Shown in pieces: positions 43,538-54,033 of a stretch of DNA of 64,000 bases. The first letter of the stretch is position 1. Every line of letters begins with the position of its first letter. This DNA is from Buxus sempervirens (lineage: Eukaryota > Streptophyta > Magnoliopsida > Buxales > Buxaceae). The stretch is from NCBI GenBank assembly GCA_947561395.2, contig OX387185.1, forward strand, positions 30,546,213 to 30,610,212, in the 5' to 3' direction. A program made the position numbers and the translations under genes. The notes below the pieces were generated by a model. It did no database searches, was not told the DNA's origin, and saw only the letters and a program-made list of their open reading frames with translations.

Positions 43538-46031
43538 TCACATCACAACTCCCCTATGCACCACTGAGGCACCTAAGCAACTCAAATCCCAGTTACTTAC
43601 CAACTGGTGGTCACGAGGGCTAATATGGACCCTGACTTTGCTGTACTTCAGTTTCCCTCTAATGTCATTCACTATGTGCCTCAACACCTCTTGGTGAGGG
43701 AGATAGCTATTGTTGAAGGTCCTCCTGTTTCTTTCAATCCAAATGTTATAGATGGCAGCTGCAAACGATAACCTCATAAGTACCTGTCCCAAGGAAGCTC
43801 CAGCACATGTGTTCTCCAACCATGCAACATTATTAGGCCACTGGCGCGTCACCTGCGGATGTCCATTCATTACAAGAATACTATGCCAAATTGCCTCACT
43901 ATACTCGCACTCGAAGAACAGATGGTGCTGCGTCTCAATAACCTAGAATACACGTGGCTGATTGTATAACCCCCACTCCAGGAGTTGATTCTTGGTTAGT
44001 AGTCTGCCTCTTATCGCCATCCATGCAATAAAAGAGTGCCTTGGAATAGCCAAGCTGTGCCAATTTAGCTTCTTCCATTGAACCTGCTGTCCAGTTCCGG
44101 CAATTGCCTTATATGCACTTTTAGTATTAAACACTCCTGATTTATCTGGCACCCATATCGTTTGATCCTCCTTATGTGGGTCTGGTATTGGTAACTCATG
44201 TAGTCTTCCCCAAATTTCCATAAGGTCCATAGTCATTGATGAAGGCACATCCCACTCCGCCTCTCCTACAATACTACTCACTTCTGCATGTAGTGGTATG
44301 CCCGAGTCATAACTCACCCTCCTTCCAAACCTACTGTACAGTGGCCCCATAGGGTGCCAGTTATCAAACCATAACGACGTGTTCCTCCGTTATTAATCCT
44401 CTTTCTAACAAGAAGAGCAGCAGCATTTCTTAGTTTTAACACTTTCCTCCATGCCCAAGACCTTCTAGCGGGAACTTTTAACGCCCAAAAGTTCCTGTCC
44501 TTGACAAGGTAACTCCTCACCCACCTCAGCCAAAGACTAGATGCCCCACTCACAATCAACCATATTAGCCGCATTATCACACATTTGTTCCACACATGCA
44601 GTTTGACAAACCCCAACCCACCCTCCTCCTTTGGTGTGCACACAACATCCCAACATACCGGAATGATCTTCCTTTTCATTTCAGGGCATGCCCATAAGAA
44701 ATTTCTACAAATTCTCTCCAATTCATTAATCACCTTCTTAGGAATGCTGAACACCGAAAGCCAGTAGACCTGAATTCCAAACAGCACTGTCTTCACCAAT
44801 GTCATCCTCCCTGCATATGATAGTGCCCTTCCTTTCCACAATTGGCTCTTGGATCTGACATTATTAAGCAGTGGTTCACAGTCAGCTACTGATAATCTGG
44901 TAGAAATAAGGGGAAGGCCCAAGTATCGTACTGGCAACTGGGCTAATTGGAACCCCAACTGATTTGCAAACTCTTGCTTCTTCTCCTCCTCCACTCCACT
45001 TACAAAAATAGTACTCTTCTCACTGTTAACCTGGAGTCCCGCCACGCTATTCAACCTTTGTAAAGCTGTCTTGAAGCACTGAATAGATGATGAATCGGCA
45101 TGTGCAAACATAAGCAGATCATCTGCAAAACATAGTTGTTTTATATCCTGTGCCTCACATCTTGCATGATGCGTAAACCCCTGTCGGGTCTCCTCCTTGA
45201 GGATCATATTGAACATCTCCATTGTCAACACAAATAAGTACGGAGATATCGGATCTCCTTGGCGAACCCCCTGGCACTTGAGAAGAATCCAACCATACCC
45301 CCATTTATTATGATAGAGAACCTTGGTGTTGAAATACATTGCTCAATCCACTTGATAAACATCAGTGGGAACCTCATCTTGTGAAGTATTTCTAGAATAC
45401 ATCTCCAAGAGACCGTGTCATAAGCTTTCCTCAGGTCAACTTTGATAGCTACCTTCTCTTGATTGCTTACCCCATGGTACCTGTTCAATAGCTCATGAGA
45501 TAGCAAAATATTATCCACAATATTCCTTCCTGGTACGAAAGCTGATTGGTAGTCGCCCACCAAATCTCCAATCACCCTCTTCATCCGGTTTGCCATAATT
45601 TTAGATATGCATTTATATATAGTATTGACACATGATATGGGTCTAAAATCACTCACCTTAGAAGGATTTCTGCATTTAGGGATCAGCGACACTGATGTGC
45701 AATTAATCTACTTCAACATTTTGCCGGATATAAAGAAACTTTGTATAGCTTTCACCACCTCGGTCCCTACAATGCTCCATGCTTTCTTAAAGAAGACAGG
45801 AGTAAATCCATCCGGTCCTGGTGCTTTGTCCTCCTTCAAATCAAATAAAGTGGTATTTATTTCTTCTTCATTCACCTCCTCCACTAAAGCGCTTGCCTGT
45901 TCAGGACTTAACTTCCGGTCAAACTCAGGATACTGACCCCCCACCAGATCCGCTACACCCATTGTGCCTTTGAAATACTTCAAAATTGTGCTTTGAACCA
46001 ATGCAGGCTCAGCCACCCTCCTTCCATGCAT
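43538..46031 (-). pseudogene. LINE M ORF2, RT to zf-RVT
   Basis: KAPGPDGFTPVFFKKAW, DFRPISCVNTIYKCISK, FVPGRNIVDN, a frameshift near 45270, RQGDPISPYLF, FADD at 45118-45129, YLGLPLIST, SYAGRMTLVK, WRKVLKLR, a frameshift near 44340, FGRRVSYDSG, IPRHSFIAWMAI, a stop near 43943 in the zinc-binding part, then SFAAAIYNIWIERNRR to 43538. Open blocks are long, so decay is moderate. Confidence 0.88.
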
Positions 46032-46140
46032 TGGTTCAAAATTGTGCTTTGAACCAATGCAGGCTCAGCCACCCTCCTTCCATGCTCATCAGCCACCCTC
46101 CTTCCATGCTCATCACCAATGCAGGCTCAGCCACCCTCCA
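46010..46140. repeat. Scrambled tandem duplications at the LINE M / LINE I junction
   Basis: A 56-bp period repeat (ttcaaaattgtgctttgaac at 45979 and 46035) runs into further partial copies of agccaccctccttccatgct. All derive from LINE M ORF2 (the EGRRVAEPALVQ region on -). No clean target duplication for LINE I is visible. Confidence 0.8.
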
Positions 46141-46182
46141 TTATTCGGATCTGAAGCATCTTGGTCCCTGGTTCATGAAACA

Positions 46183-46260
46183 TCTGAGTTTCTGAAGCAT
46201 CTGAGGCATCTGAGTTTCTGAAGCATCTGAGGCATCTGAGTTTCTGAAGCATCTGAGGCA
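46183..46260. repeat. Three perfect 26-bp tandem units
   Basis: 46183-46208, 46209-46234 and 46235-46260 are identical; each contains tctgagtttctgaagcatct. Related gcatctgaag words continue to about 46450. They lie at the 5' end of LINE I. Confidence 0.95.
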
Positions 46261-47398
46261 TCTGAAGCATCCGAACATTTGGACCTGGTTGTCTTTGTAG
46301 GTCTTGCCTGCTTATGTATTTCCGTTCGTGAAGCTTCTGGAGCATATGAAGCATCTGAATCTTCTGAAGTTCCTGTGGTTTGCTGTTCTTGGTTCGTGAA
46401 TGCATCTGAAGTTATTGCATCTGAAGTATCCGAAGCTTTGCATCTGAAGCATCTGGCTTCCAGTTATTTCTTGTGGAGCTTCTGGTGGTGTTCGTTAGCT
46501 ACTGGTGGTGTTCGTGGTGTTCGTGTGCTGTTGTTCCTGAGCTGGTTAACTTTTGGTCGTCAGCTGCTGGGGTGCTCGTGCGCTGGCGAAGGTTTGCTGG
46601 GGTGCTCGTGAGCCTGTGTTCGTGACTGTGTGTCGCCAAGCAAGACAGATCTGTATTGTTATTTTGTTTTGTTCGCGAACAAGTTGTGCAAGGCTCCCAG
46701 TTACCTGCTAGCATCCTTCTCGTTCGTGTCTGGTCGTGCTGTAGGTTCTGTGAGCCAGGTTCTTGTTCGTTAGCATTGATTCATGGGGTATCCTTTTCGA
46801 TTCTGTTGCTGTTGCTGTTCGTGGGTTTATCTGTGCGTGGAGCTGTGTTCGTGAGATCTCTTTATCGGTTCGTGGCTTTACTGTTCGTGGGTTTATCTGT
46901 GCGTGGCTTTACTGTCCGTGGTTTATCATTTCTCAGTTCGTGATTTACTGTTCGTGGATTATCATTTCTCCGTGGGTTCATTCCCGGTTTGTGGATCTTC
47001 TGTTCGTGTATTTCTTTTGGAATTTCTGTTCGTGGGAGTGCCTCGTCTTGCTTGTGGGATCTCTGTTCGGGGTTTCTTTCGGGATTTCTGTTGCTTGTGG
47101 ATTATCTTTCGGGATTTCTGTTGCTTGTGGGATCTCTGTTCAGGCATTTTGTTTCGTGGATTATCATTTCTGTTCAGGATTTCTGTTCGTGGATTATCTC
47201 TTCTTTCGGGATTTCTGTTCGTGGGATTCTTTTATTGTTCGTGGCAGTTTATTGTTCGTGGAGCTGTGCGTGACCTCCACTGTTCGTGGAGCTGTTCGGG
47301 TCCTTCACTGTTCGCAAGCATCTTCTCTCAGCTTGGGAGACGATTGAAGGTGCTGTTCGTGATTCTATTAGGAGACGATTGAAGAATGGATTGTCTCT
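46261..47398 (+). promoter_or_regulatory. LINE I 5' UTR, TTCGTG array
   Basis: About 21 TTCGTG in 46320-47370, often within ctgttcgtgg repeated every 20-60 bp (for example 46863-47000 and 47150-47300). No gene is supported. Promoter role by position only. Confidence 0.6.
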
Positions 47399-48928
47399 AT
47401 GCCTAACTCAAATCTGTTGGTTGGGATGGAGATTGCTTCAAACGAGGTCTTCCCACCCCTGGGAACTACTGCAGCAGCTGTTTCTACTGTGCCTACTTCG
47501 TCAGTTACTCCTGCTGTGCAGGGCTTGGTCATCTCTAGCGGTCCTTTACCTCCTGCGAATAATCCTATTTTGGGACCTGCTGCTCCGCCTGCGGGATCTG
47601 TCCTCCCTCCTGCTTCTCCGAAAACAGCATGGTCTAGCCTCTTTGCGCCTATCTCCCAGGTAAGACCAAAGCTGGACTACTTCATGCCAGTGATTGCTGA
47701 TGGCAAAATATTCGTTATGCCACCTCCTGAAGTGGCTACTGAAGGTGCAAAAATCTGGAATGACTCTCTTGTGGGCCACTTTCTTGATAGAAAGTTACCC
47801 ATTTCAGTTGTGAAAAATTTGGTTGATCGTCTATGGGGGAAACTTGGATCGGTTACAACTGCCGAAGTTGGTGATGGCTTCTTCATCTTCACATTTTCAA
47901 ATTCTCAGATGCGTGATAAGATTCTCCATGCTGCTCCGTGGCATCTAGGGGGAAGACTTCTCATTCTCAAGCAGTGGGAACCTAATATGCAGATGGTTAA
48001 ATCCCAGCTAAGGAAAGTTCCAGTTTGGATAAAACTTCACAATGTGCCCATGGAATACTGGTCACCAGCTGGCTTGAGCTACATTGCTAGTGGCGTGGGA
48101 AGGCCCTTATGGTTGGATGAACCTACGGAGAAGAGGTGGAAGCTCCATTTTGCCCGCGTTTGTGTTGAGGTTGACACTGATTGTGTTTTTCCCAATAGCA
48201 TCTACCTAGTTACATCTGATACGGAGCTTGAAATTGATGTGGAATATTCTTGGAAACCCCAGAAATGTCATGCTTGCTCCATCTTTGGTCACTCTGAAGC
48301 CAATTGTCCCTCAGTCTCAAAGAAGTGGGTTCCTACAGGGCGGATATTTTCAGATACTCAAGGTTCTCATGGTGCTGCTGGGCACAATGAAGCCAATGCT
48401 TCTCGACACAATGAATCCAATGTTGTTGGTCACAATGACGTAAGTGACAATGCTGATGGTCTTCATGATGATGGTCACAATGTAACCAATGAAGCCCTTG
48501 GTCATCATGATGGAAATGCTGTCCCTGATGAGATGTGGAAGACTACCAACCGAAATGGTAAGGATGGTGTTGTAGCTGAGACAGAACAAGTGCAACATAA
48601 TGCTCAGCATTTGGTGGAAGATTCCATGCATGGGAACGGTTCGGCCCGTGAGTTGGTGCCTGTGGCGCCACCTGGAAACTGTGTTCAGGTCATGGAAGAA
48701 GCTATTACAGTCTCCCCTAACAGGTTTGAACTTCTCAATCATGACAAGCACGGTCTCAATCATGACAAGCACGGTTCCATAGGGAGTTCCTCGTCCAAGA
48801 AGAAGAATAAGAAAAAGAAAAGAATCCTTGTTGATGAGGTGGCGATGAAGCATGCCAAGAATCCTCTAGTGGATAACGTCCTGGGGCTGAAGGAGGGGAA
48901 TGGAGGAGGGGCAGATATATCTTCATGA
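47399..48928 (+). CDS. LINE I ORF1, intact 509-residue DUF4283-like / CCHC protein
   Basis: ATG 47399 to TGA 48926-48928 with no break. N-terminal Pro/Ala-rich part, AWSSLFAPI, DUF4283-like domain (SLVGHFLDRKLPISVV, VPMEYWSPAGLSYIASGVG), CCHC knuckle CHACSIFGHSEANC (about 48268-48309), then a His/Asn-rich repeat linker (GHNEAN, RHNESN, GHNDVS), SPNRFELL, a KKKNKKKK basic run and LVDEVAMKHAK. The stop overlaps the ORF2 ATG by 4 nt (ATGA). It should bind LINE RNA. Confidence 0.9.
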   Translation: MPNSNLLVGMEIASNEVFPPLGTTAAAVSTVPTSSVTPAVQGLVISSGPLPPANNPILGPAAPPAGSVLPPASPKTAWSSLFAPISQVRPKLDYFMPVIADGKIFVMPPPEVATEGAKIWNDSLVGHFLDRKLPISVVKNLVDRLWGKLGSVTTAEVGDGFFIFTFSNSQMRDKILHAAPWHLGGRLLILKQWEPNMQMVKSQLRKVPVWIKLHNVPMEYWSPAGLSYIASGVGRPLWLDEPTEKRWKLHFARVCVEVDTDCVFPNSIYLVTSDTELEIDVEYSWKPQKCHACSIFGHSEANCPSVSKKWVPTGRIFSDTQGSHGAAGHNEANASRHNESNVVGHNDVSDNADGLHDDGHNVTNEALGHHDGNAVPDEMWKTTNRNGKDGVVAETEQVQHNAQHLVEDSMHGNGSARELVPVAPPGNCVQVMEEAITVSPNRFELLNHDKHGLNHDKHGSIGSSSSKKKNKKKKRILVDEVAMKHAKNPLVDNVLGLKEGNGGGADISS

Positions 48929-51900
48929 TTAATATTGCTGTATGGAATATTAGGGGTCTTAATAACCCCGAAAAGCAAACTGAAATCCGTAATTTGATCT
49001 CGTCCAAGAAGGTTAGTATTGTTGCTATTTTGGAGACTAAGGTTCGACACATTAACGCTCAAGTGGTGAAGAGTATGATCTCCCCCCATTGGATCCTTAT
49101 TGCTAACTATGAATGTGCTTTGAAGGGCCGGATTTGGATCTTGTTCAATCCTATGGATGTGAAAGTTACTAAGCTTGACAATAGTGACCAGCTTATCCAT
49201 TGTTCTGTAGAGCTTCTTGGTATTCAAAAGACATGTCTTGTTACCTTTATTTATGGTTCAAATGATGCATTGGAGAGAAGGTTATTATGGAGGCAGATCC
49301 AACAATGTTCTTCAAACCAGCCGTGGCTTCTTATAGGGGACTTCAATTGTGTCTGATCACCTAATGAGAAGGCTGGGGGTAAGTCAATTAATCGTGGTCC
49401 CACGGAGGAGTTTAACAACTGCATTGATGCTTGTGAGCTTGTGGAGCTCAAGTGTAAAGGCTTCACTCACATGGTCTAATCAAAGTGAAGGTCAAAGAAG
49501 GGTTTCTTGTAGACTCGACCGTGCCTTAGTCAACTTGCCTTGGCTAAGAGAGTTTACTCAATCTGAAGTGGAGGTCCTTAACCCAAGCATTTCTGACCAT
49601 TGTCCTCTACTTGTCACAATCTTTCCCCAGTGGCAGCAAGGTAAGAAACCTTTTAAGTTTTTTAACTTTTGGTCATTAAGGCCTGACTTTCTACCTATAG
49701 TTGATGAGGCATGGGCCATTGAGGTTCATGGCACTCCTATGTTTCGGGTCTCTAAAAAGCTTCAGAATGTGAAGGCCAAGCTTAAGGAATGGAGCAAGCA
49801 GATGAAATTTGCCGAGCTAACTTCTCAGGTCCATGAGGCTCGTATTAAGCTTGCTGAAATCCAGAAACTTTCCCATGACGATCCTATGAACCATGACCTT
49901 TCCCAGCAAGAGAAGAACCTAAGGAGGCACCTCTCTTCCTTACTAAGATGTGAAGAGTCCCAAGTCAGGCAGAAATCAAGGGTGCAATGGTTAGCAGAGG
50001 GGGACAGGAATTCAACCTTTTTTCACAATGCTATGGTATCCAGGAGAGCCACTAATACCGTCTCATGCATCATGACTGAGGAGGGTTCCAGACTTACTGA
50101 TCAAAGGGAGATAGCGGAGCACATTGTTAGTCATTTCCACACTACTTTGGGGACGTATGCTGGCCCGCATTATCAAGCCATGCCACCTTTCTCTAGGGTC
50201 TTGATAGATGAACAAAAAGCCATCTTAATGGAGGAGGTTAAATCTGATGAAATCAAGTCCACACTTTTTTCCTTAAAAGATGAGAAGGCGCCGGGTCCGG
50301 ATGGCTTTACTCCTATCTTTTTCAAGAAGTGTTGGGATATTGTTGGCCACGATGTATTGGAAGCAATCTGTAGTTTTTTTAAGGATGGTGAGCTGCTCAA
50401 ACAATGGAATACCACAGCTATTTCCTTAGTGCCAAAGTGTCGGAATCCTAGCAAGGTCGCCGATTTCAGACCTATCTCCTGTGTCAACACTCTCTACAAA
50501 TGTATAGCCAAGATACTTGCAAATCGGCTTAAGGGAGTGGTTGGGGAGTTAGTTGGGCGCTATCAATCGGCGTTCATACCGGGACGAGGTGCTGCTGAGA
50601 ATGTTCTTTTGACACATGAGTTACTGCGCAATTACCACTTGGAAAGTAGACACAAAAAATGTGCTCTCAAGGTGGATATTCGTAAGGCTTTTGACTCGGT
50701 TTCCTGGGACAGCATTAGAAATATGCTTCATGCAATGCAATTCCCGTCTACTGTTGTTACTTGGATCATGGCATGTGTCACAACTCCAGCTTTCTCAATC
50801 ATGATTAATGGTACCATGTGTGGCTTCTTTAGAGGTGCTGTTGGTCTTCGACAAGGGGACCCTTTGTCACCTTACTTGTTTGTGTTAGTGATGGAGGTGT
50901 TCAACATGGTGTTACAAGAGCACACTAAACAAGGCTTCCTCCATCATCATAGATGTGAAGCTATTGATCTCAAGCTATTATGCTTTGCTGATGATCTCTT
51001 CATCTTCTCCAAAGCTGAGAACTCCTCCATTCTATGTATCATTTTGGCTCTCCAGGAATTCCAGCAAATCACCGGCCTATGTATCAACAAAAATAAGAGC
51101 TCCATGTTCTTGAGTGGCGTTGATCACTCTAAACGCTCCGAGTTGAGTTCATTGGCTGGGTGCCCCTTGGGTGAGTTGCCAATTAAATATCTTGGTATTC
51201 CTCTTATCACTTCCAAACTCACAAGGAGGGATTGTCTTCCACTTATTGAGCAAGTCAAAGCTAGGACGCAATCTTGGAAAGGAAGGAGCCTTTCATATGC
51301 CGGCAGGCTCCTACTCATCAAATCAGTGTTGTTCTCTATCAAGGTACATTGGCTCAGCACTTTTATTCTTCCTAAAGGTGTTCTTGATGAGTTGGAGCGG
51401 ATCACAAGGAGGTTTCTTTGGGCTGGACCTGATCTCAAGAAGAAAATGACACCAATTTGTTGGGATGTTGTGTGTATGCCACGTGAAGAAGGGGGGCTTG
51501 GCTTGTTCAAGTTAAGCATTTGGAACAAAGCTGCAATGATGAAGCATGTATGGAAAATATTGAGTCCTGGGGAATCCTTGTGGGTACAATGGGTTCGTAC
51601 TTATCTTGTGAAGGACCGGAACTTCTGGACCATATCCATACCAGCAAGTTGTTCTTGGGCATGGCGGAAGATCCTCAAAGTAAGACCTGATGTTCATTCA
51701 CGGATCAAGAAGAAGATAAAGAATGGCTGCACTACTTCCTTATGGTATGATAATTGGCATCCAGATGGCCCTTTGTTCTTTACATATGGTCAGCGTTTGA
51801 TTTATGATTCGGGTCTTCCTACCCAAGCTATGGTCAGTTGTATAATATCGGGGCATAATTGGGATCCTCCAGTCGCAGCATCGCTTGACCTTATTGAAGT

Positions 51901-52561
51901 TTGGAGCAAACTCCAGTGTTTAAGCAATCCAACTCCGGATAGTGAGGACATGATGGTGTGGTCTCCTTCTAAGTCAGGTATGTTTGATATTAGTAGTTCT
52001 TATAAGAGCTTAGACACACCTCGCCCGCAGGTCCACTGGTATAACTTGGTTTGGTTTCCTCAACACATCCCGAAGCATGCATTTGTGTTATGGATGGCCA
52101 TTAATCAAAGGCTCCTTACTAGAGACCGTCTTCTCAATATTGGGATTGTTCATCAAGCTTCATGTGTGCTATGTAGACTCACGATGGAGTCCCACTCTCA
52201 CCTATTCTTTGAGTGCAATTATAGTGCTCAGATTTGGCATATTATCCTTTCTATGAACTGTGCAAATAGGACCTCCCGTACTTGGGACGAGATAGTTCAG
52301 TGGGCTTCTTCCATGCGATTGGGCAGCTCTCATTCTCGAATGATTCTTAAGTTATCACTGGCCGCCACAGTGTACCATATTTGGAGGGAAAGAAACCACC
52401 GAGTTTTCAATAACTCATACATACCATGGCAGAACGTGGTTGCTGCTATTACTGTGGATGTTCAAGATAAAGCCAATTTGGAAAGAGTGAAGATCCATGA
52501 CACTCCCCTTCATCGCCAATTGGTTGCTAATTGGGACCTAAACTGGGAATTTATATCCTAG
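48925..52561 (+). pseudogene. LINE I ORF2: endonuclease - RT - zf-RVT (one TGA, one shift)
   Basis: Endonuclease: WNIRGLNN, ILETKV, LIGDFNCV, then TGA 49354-49356. A one-base loss near 49470 moves into the frame that stays open to 52561 (ISDHCPLL). RT: KAPGPDGFTPIFF, DFRPISCVNTLYKCIAK, FIPGRGAAEN, RQGDPLSPYLF, FADD at 50984-50995, YLGIPLITS, SYAGRLLLIKS. zf-RVT: IPKHAFVLWMAINQRLL, CVLCRL, HLFFECNYS, then WRERNHRVFNN. It is otherwise complete at about 1210 codons. Confidence 0.94.
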
Positions 52562-52716
52562 GAGAGGGTTTTTGTATCCCCATGCATTTGGGGAGGGTTT
52601 TCTTTTTGTTTACCCTATTGTATTTAGGGTATTTTTGTTTCTGTCTGATCTCATTGTAATTATTTCTCTTTAATACTATACTTTGGACTTACCTTCCAAA
52701 AAAAAAAAAAAAAAAA

Positions 52717-52941
52717 GCTATTGTATTATGAAAAACCCAGAGTTCTGGTCCCCATCTTTGAGCCATTGTATTCTGGACTTCTGTCTAAGCTGCGCCTCCT
52801 CAATTCTAAGAGCAAATGACAAATTACTTTGGAGATTCCTCTCTTGTTGTCCAAGCCCTTCATCATCCCATCTTTGCTGCAAAAGTTTCTGACATTCCAC
52901 CAGCTCATAGCGAATATTCATAGCGAATATTCTTAATTTCC
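52717..52941 (-). pseudogene. LINE M ORF2, linker block right of LINE I
   Basis: Reads IRYELVECQKLL, QQERNLQSNLSFAL, LRQKSRIQWLKDGDQNSGFF on -, the coiled-coil linker just before the RT. A 13-bp duplication catagcgaatatt-catagcgaatatt lies at 52906-52931. It is cut by LINE I at 52717. Confidence 0.87.
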
Positions 52942-52952
52942 ACTGCACACTT

Positions 52953-53158
52953 GTTCCAAAGGTGGAGATTCAGCACACCCAAACCACCTTTATCAATAGG
53001 AGAGCATACCTGGTCCCATTTAACCTTACATATCTTGGCTTCTTGACTAGGTCCAGCCCATAAGAAATGCCTGCAAATTTTTTCCATCTTGTAGATTACT
53101 TCCTTGGGCAAGAAATAGACAGACATCCAGAAAACAGCAATAGAAAACAATATTGACT
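52953..53158 (-). pseudogene. LINE L ORF2, middle block
   Basis: Reads FSIAVFWMSVYFLPKEV, CRHFLWAG and LGVLNLHLWNKCAV on -, the thumb region after the RT core. Joins 59428 (across LINE J) and 43353 (across LINE M). Confidence 0.88.
53152..53158. repeat. 7-bp target-site duplication of LINE J, left copy
   Basis: attgact here and at 59421-59427. Short, but supported because LINE L code is continuous across it. Confidence 0.75.
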
Positions 53159-54033
53159 CGTGGTTCCTGTGCTATCTGTCGTGCGGTCTGTGGTGGCTTC
53201 CTGTGCTATCGGAGCTTGTTCTGGTGGTTGGCTCGTGGTTCCCTGGAGCTTTGGCGGTCGTGTGTGCATGAGCATCGGTTCATCTGGTCTTGTGCGGCTA
53301 TTCGGGAAGCTTGGTGTTCTTATCGTGTGGTGGGTTCTTCATCTGGTGATTGATCTGGAGCTTGGCTGGTGGTATTGTGTGGTGGGTTCGCTTTGCTGGC
53401 TTCGCGTGCATCTGTGGTGTTGGTGGCTCTGGTTTAGCCTGGGTTTATTTGGCTGTGGTCTTGCTTTGGAGTCATTCGTGCTGGGGTGGGCATCTGCGGG
53501 GGTGGTGCTGGGGTTGCGAGGTACCCTGCGGCCGTGCGTTTGGCGCTTGGTATATTGGAGCTTGGTCTGGTGCTGTGGCCGTGCGTTTTTTTGAGTTCTG
53601 CTTGGTGCTATCGGAGCTTGGTGCTTGGTGCCATCGGAACTTATTCCGTTACTCGCATCGTGTTGTGCTGGGTTCGGGAGGCTGTATTTTTTTATGCTGG
53701 ATGTGTGCTTCCTGGTGCTGGTTTCGAGAGTTATTCTGCCTGAGTTGTCTGTTGCCGGGTTTGTGTTTCATGGTGCTGGTTTCGTGAGAGCTTCAGCCTG
53801 AGTTCGTGTTGCTGGGTTTGTGCTCCCTGCCTGTGTTCGTGAAAGGGCTCTACGGTTCTGTGGTTGGTCATTCCGTCTTCGCTTGGTCTGTGGAAGGCGC
53901 CTGTGGTTGATGCCGTTTCTGCTCGGGGTATCATTTTCTGCAGTATTTTGGGCCGTCGTCTGTCTGGGTCTGCAGCGGTGGTGTTGCCTTGCGTCGGTGA
54001 CCGGTTGCTGGTGCAGGAGCTTCTTCGTTGACC
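53159..54033 (+). promoter_or_regulatory. LINE J 5' UTR
   Basis: About 875 bp, T/G-rich, with four TTCGTG (near 53477, 53780, 53802 and 53837) and many ggtgctgg/gttcg words. The first 70 bp repeat ttcctgtgctatc twice. No gene is supported. Confidence 0.55.

Larger units (their letters stand above)
46141..52716 (+). mobile_element. LINE I, L1-type, full-length, inserted in LINE M
   Basis: 5' UTR about 46141-47398, ORF1 47399-48928, ORF2 48925-52561, 3' UTR, and poly(A) 52698-52716. LINE M code resumes at 52717. Same subfamily as LINE C (ORF2 end). The 5' border is approximate because of the scrambled junction. Confidence 0.9.
43365..52941 (-). mobile_element. LINE M, 5'-truncated, inserted in LINE L and split by LINE I
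   Basis: Right block 52941-52717 (linker before RT) and left block about 46030-43365 (RT to 3' end), with LINE I between. Poly(A) is the T run at 43363-43372. The 5' truncation falls in the endonuclease-RT linker. About 20 codons are missing between the blocks and the left junction (46010-46140) is rearranged, so LINE I insertion cost target DNA. Confidence 0.85.

Noticed and set aside
46141..46460. CRISPR-like array
   Set aside because: The 26-bp units are directly adjacent with no spacers, in a plant LINE 5' UTR.
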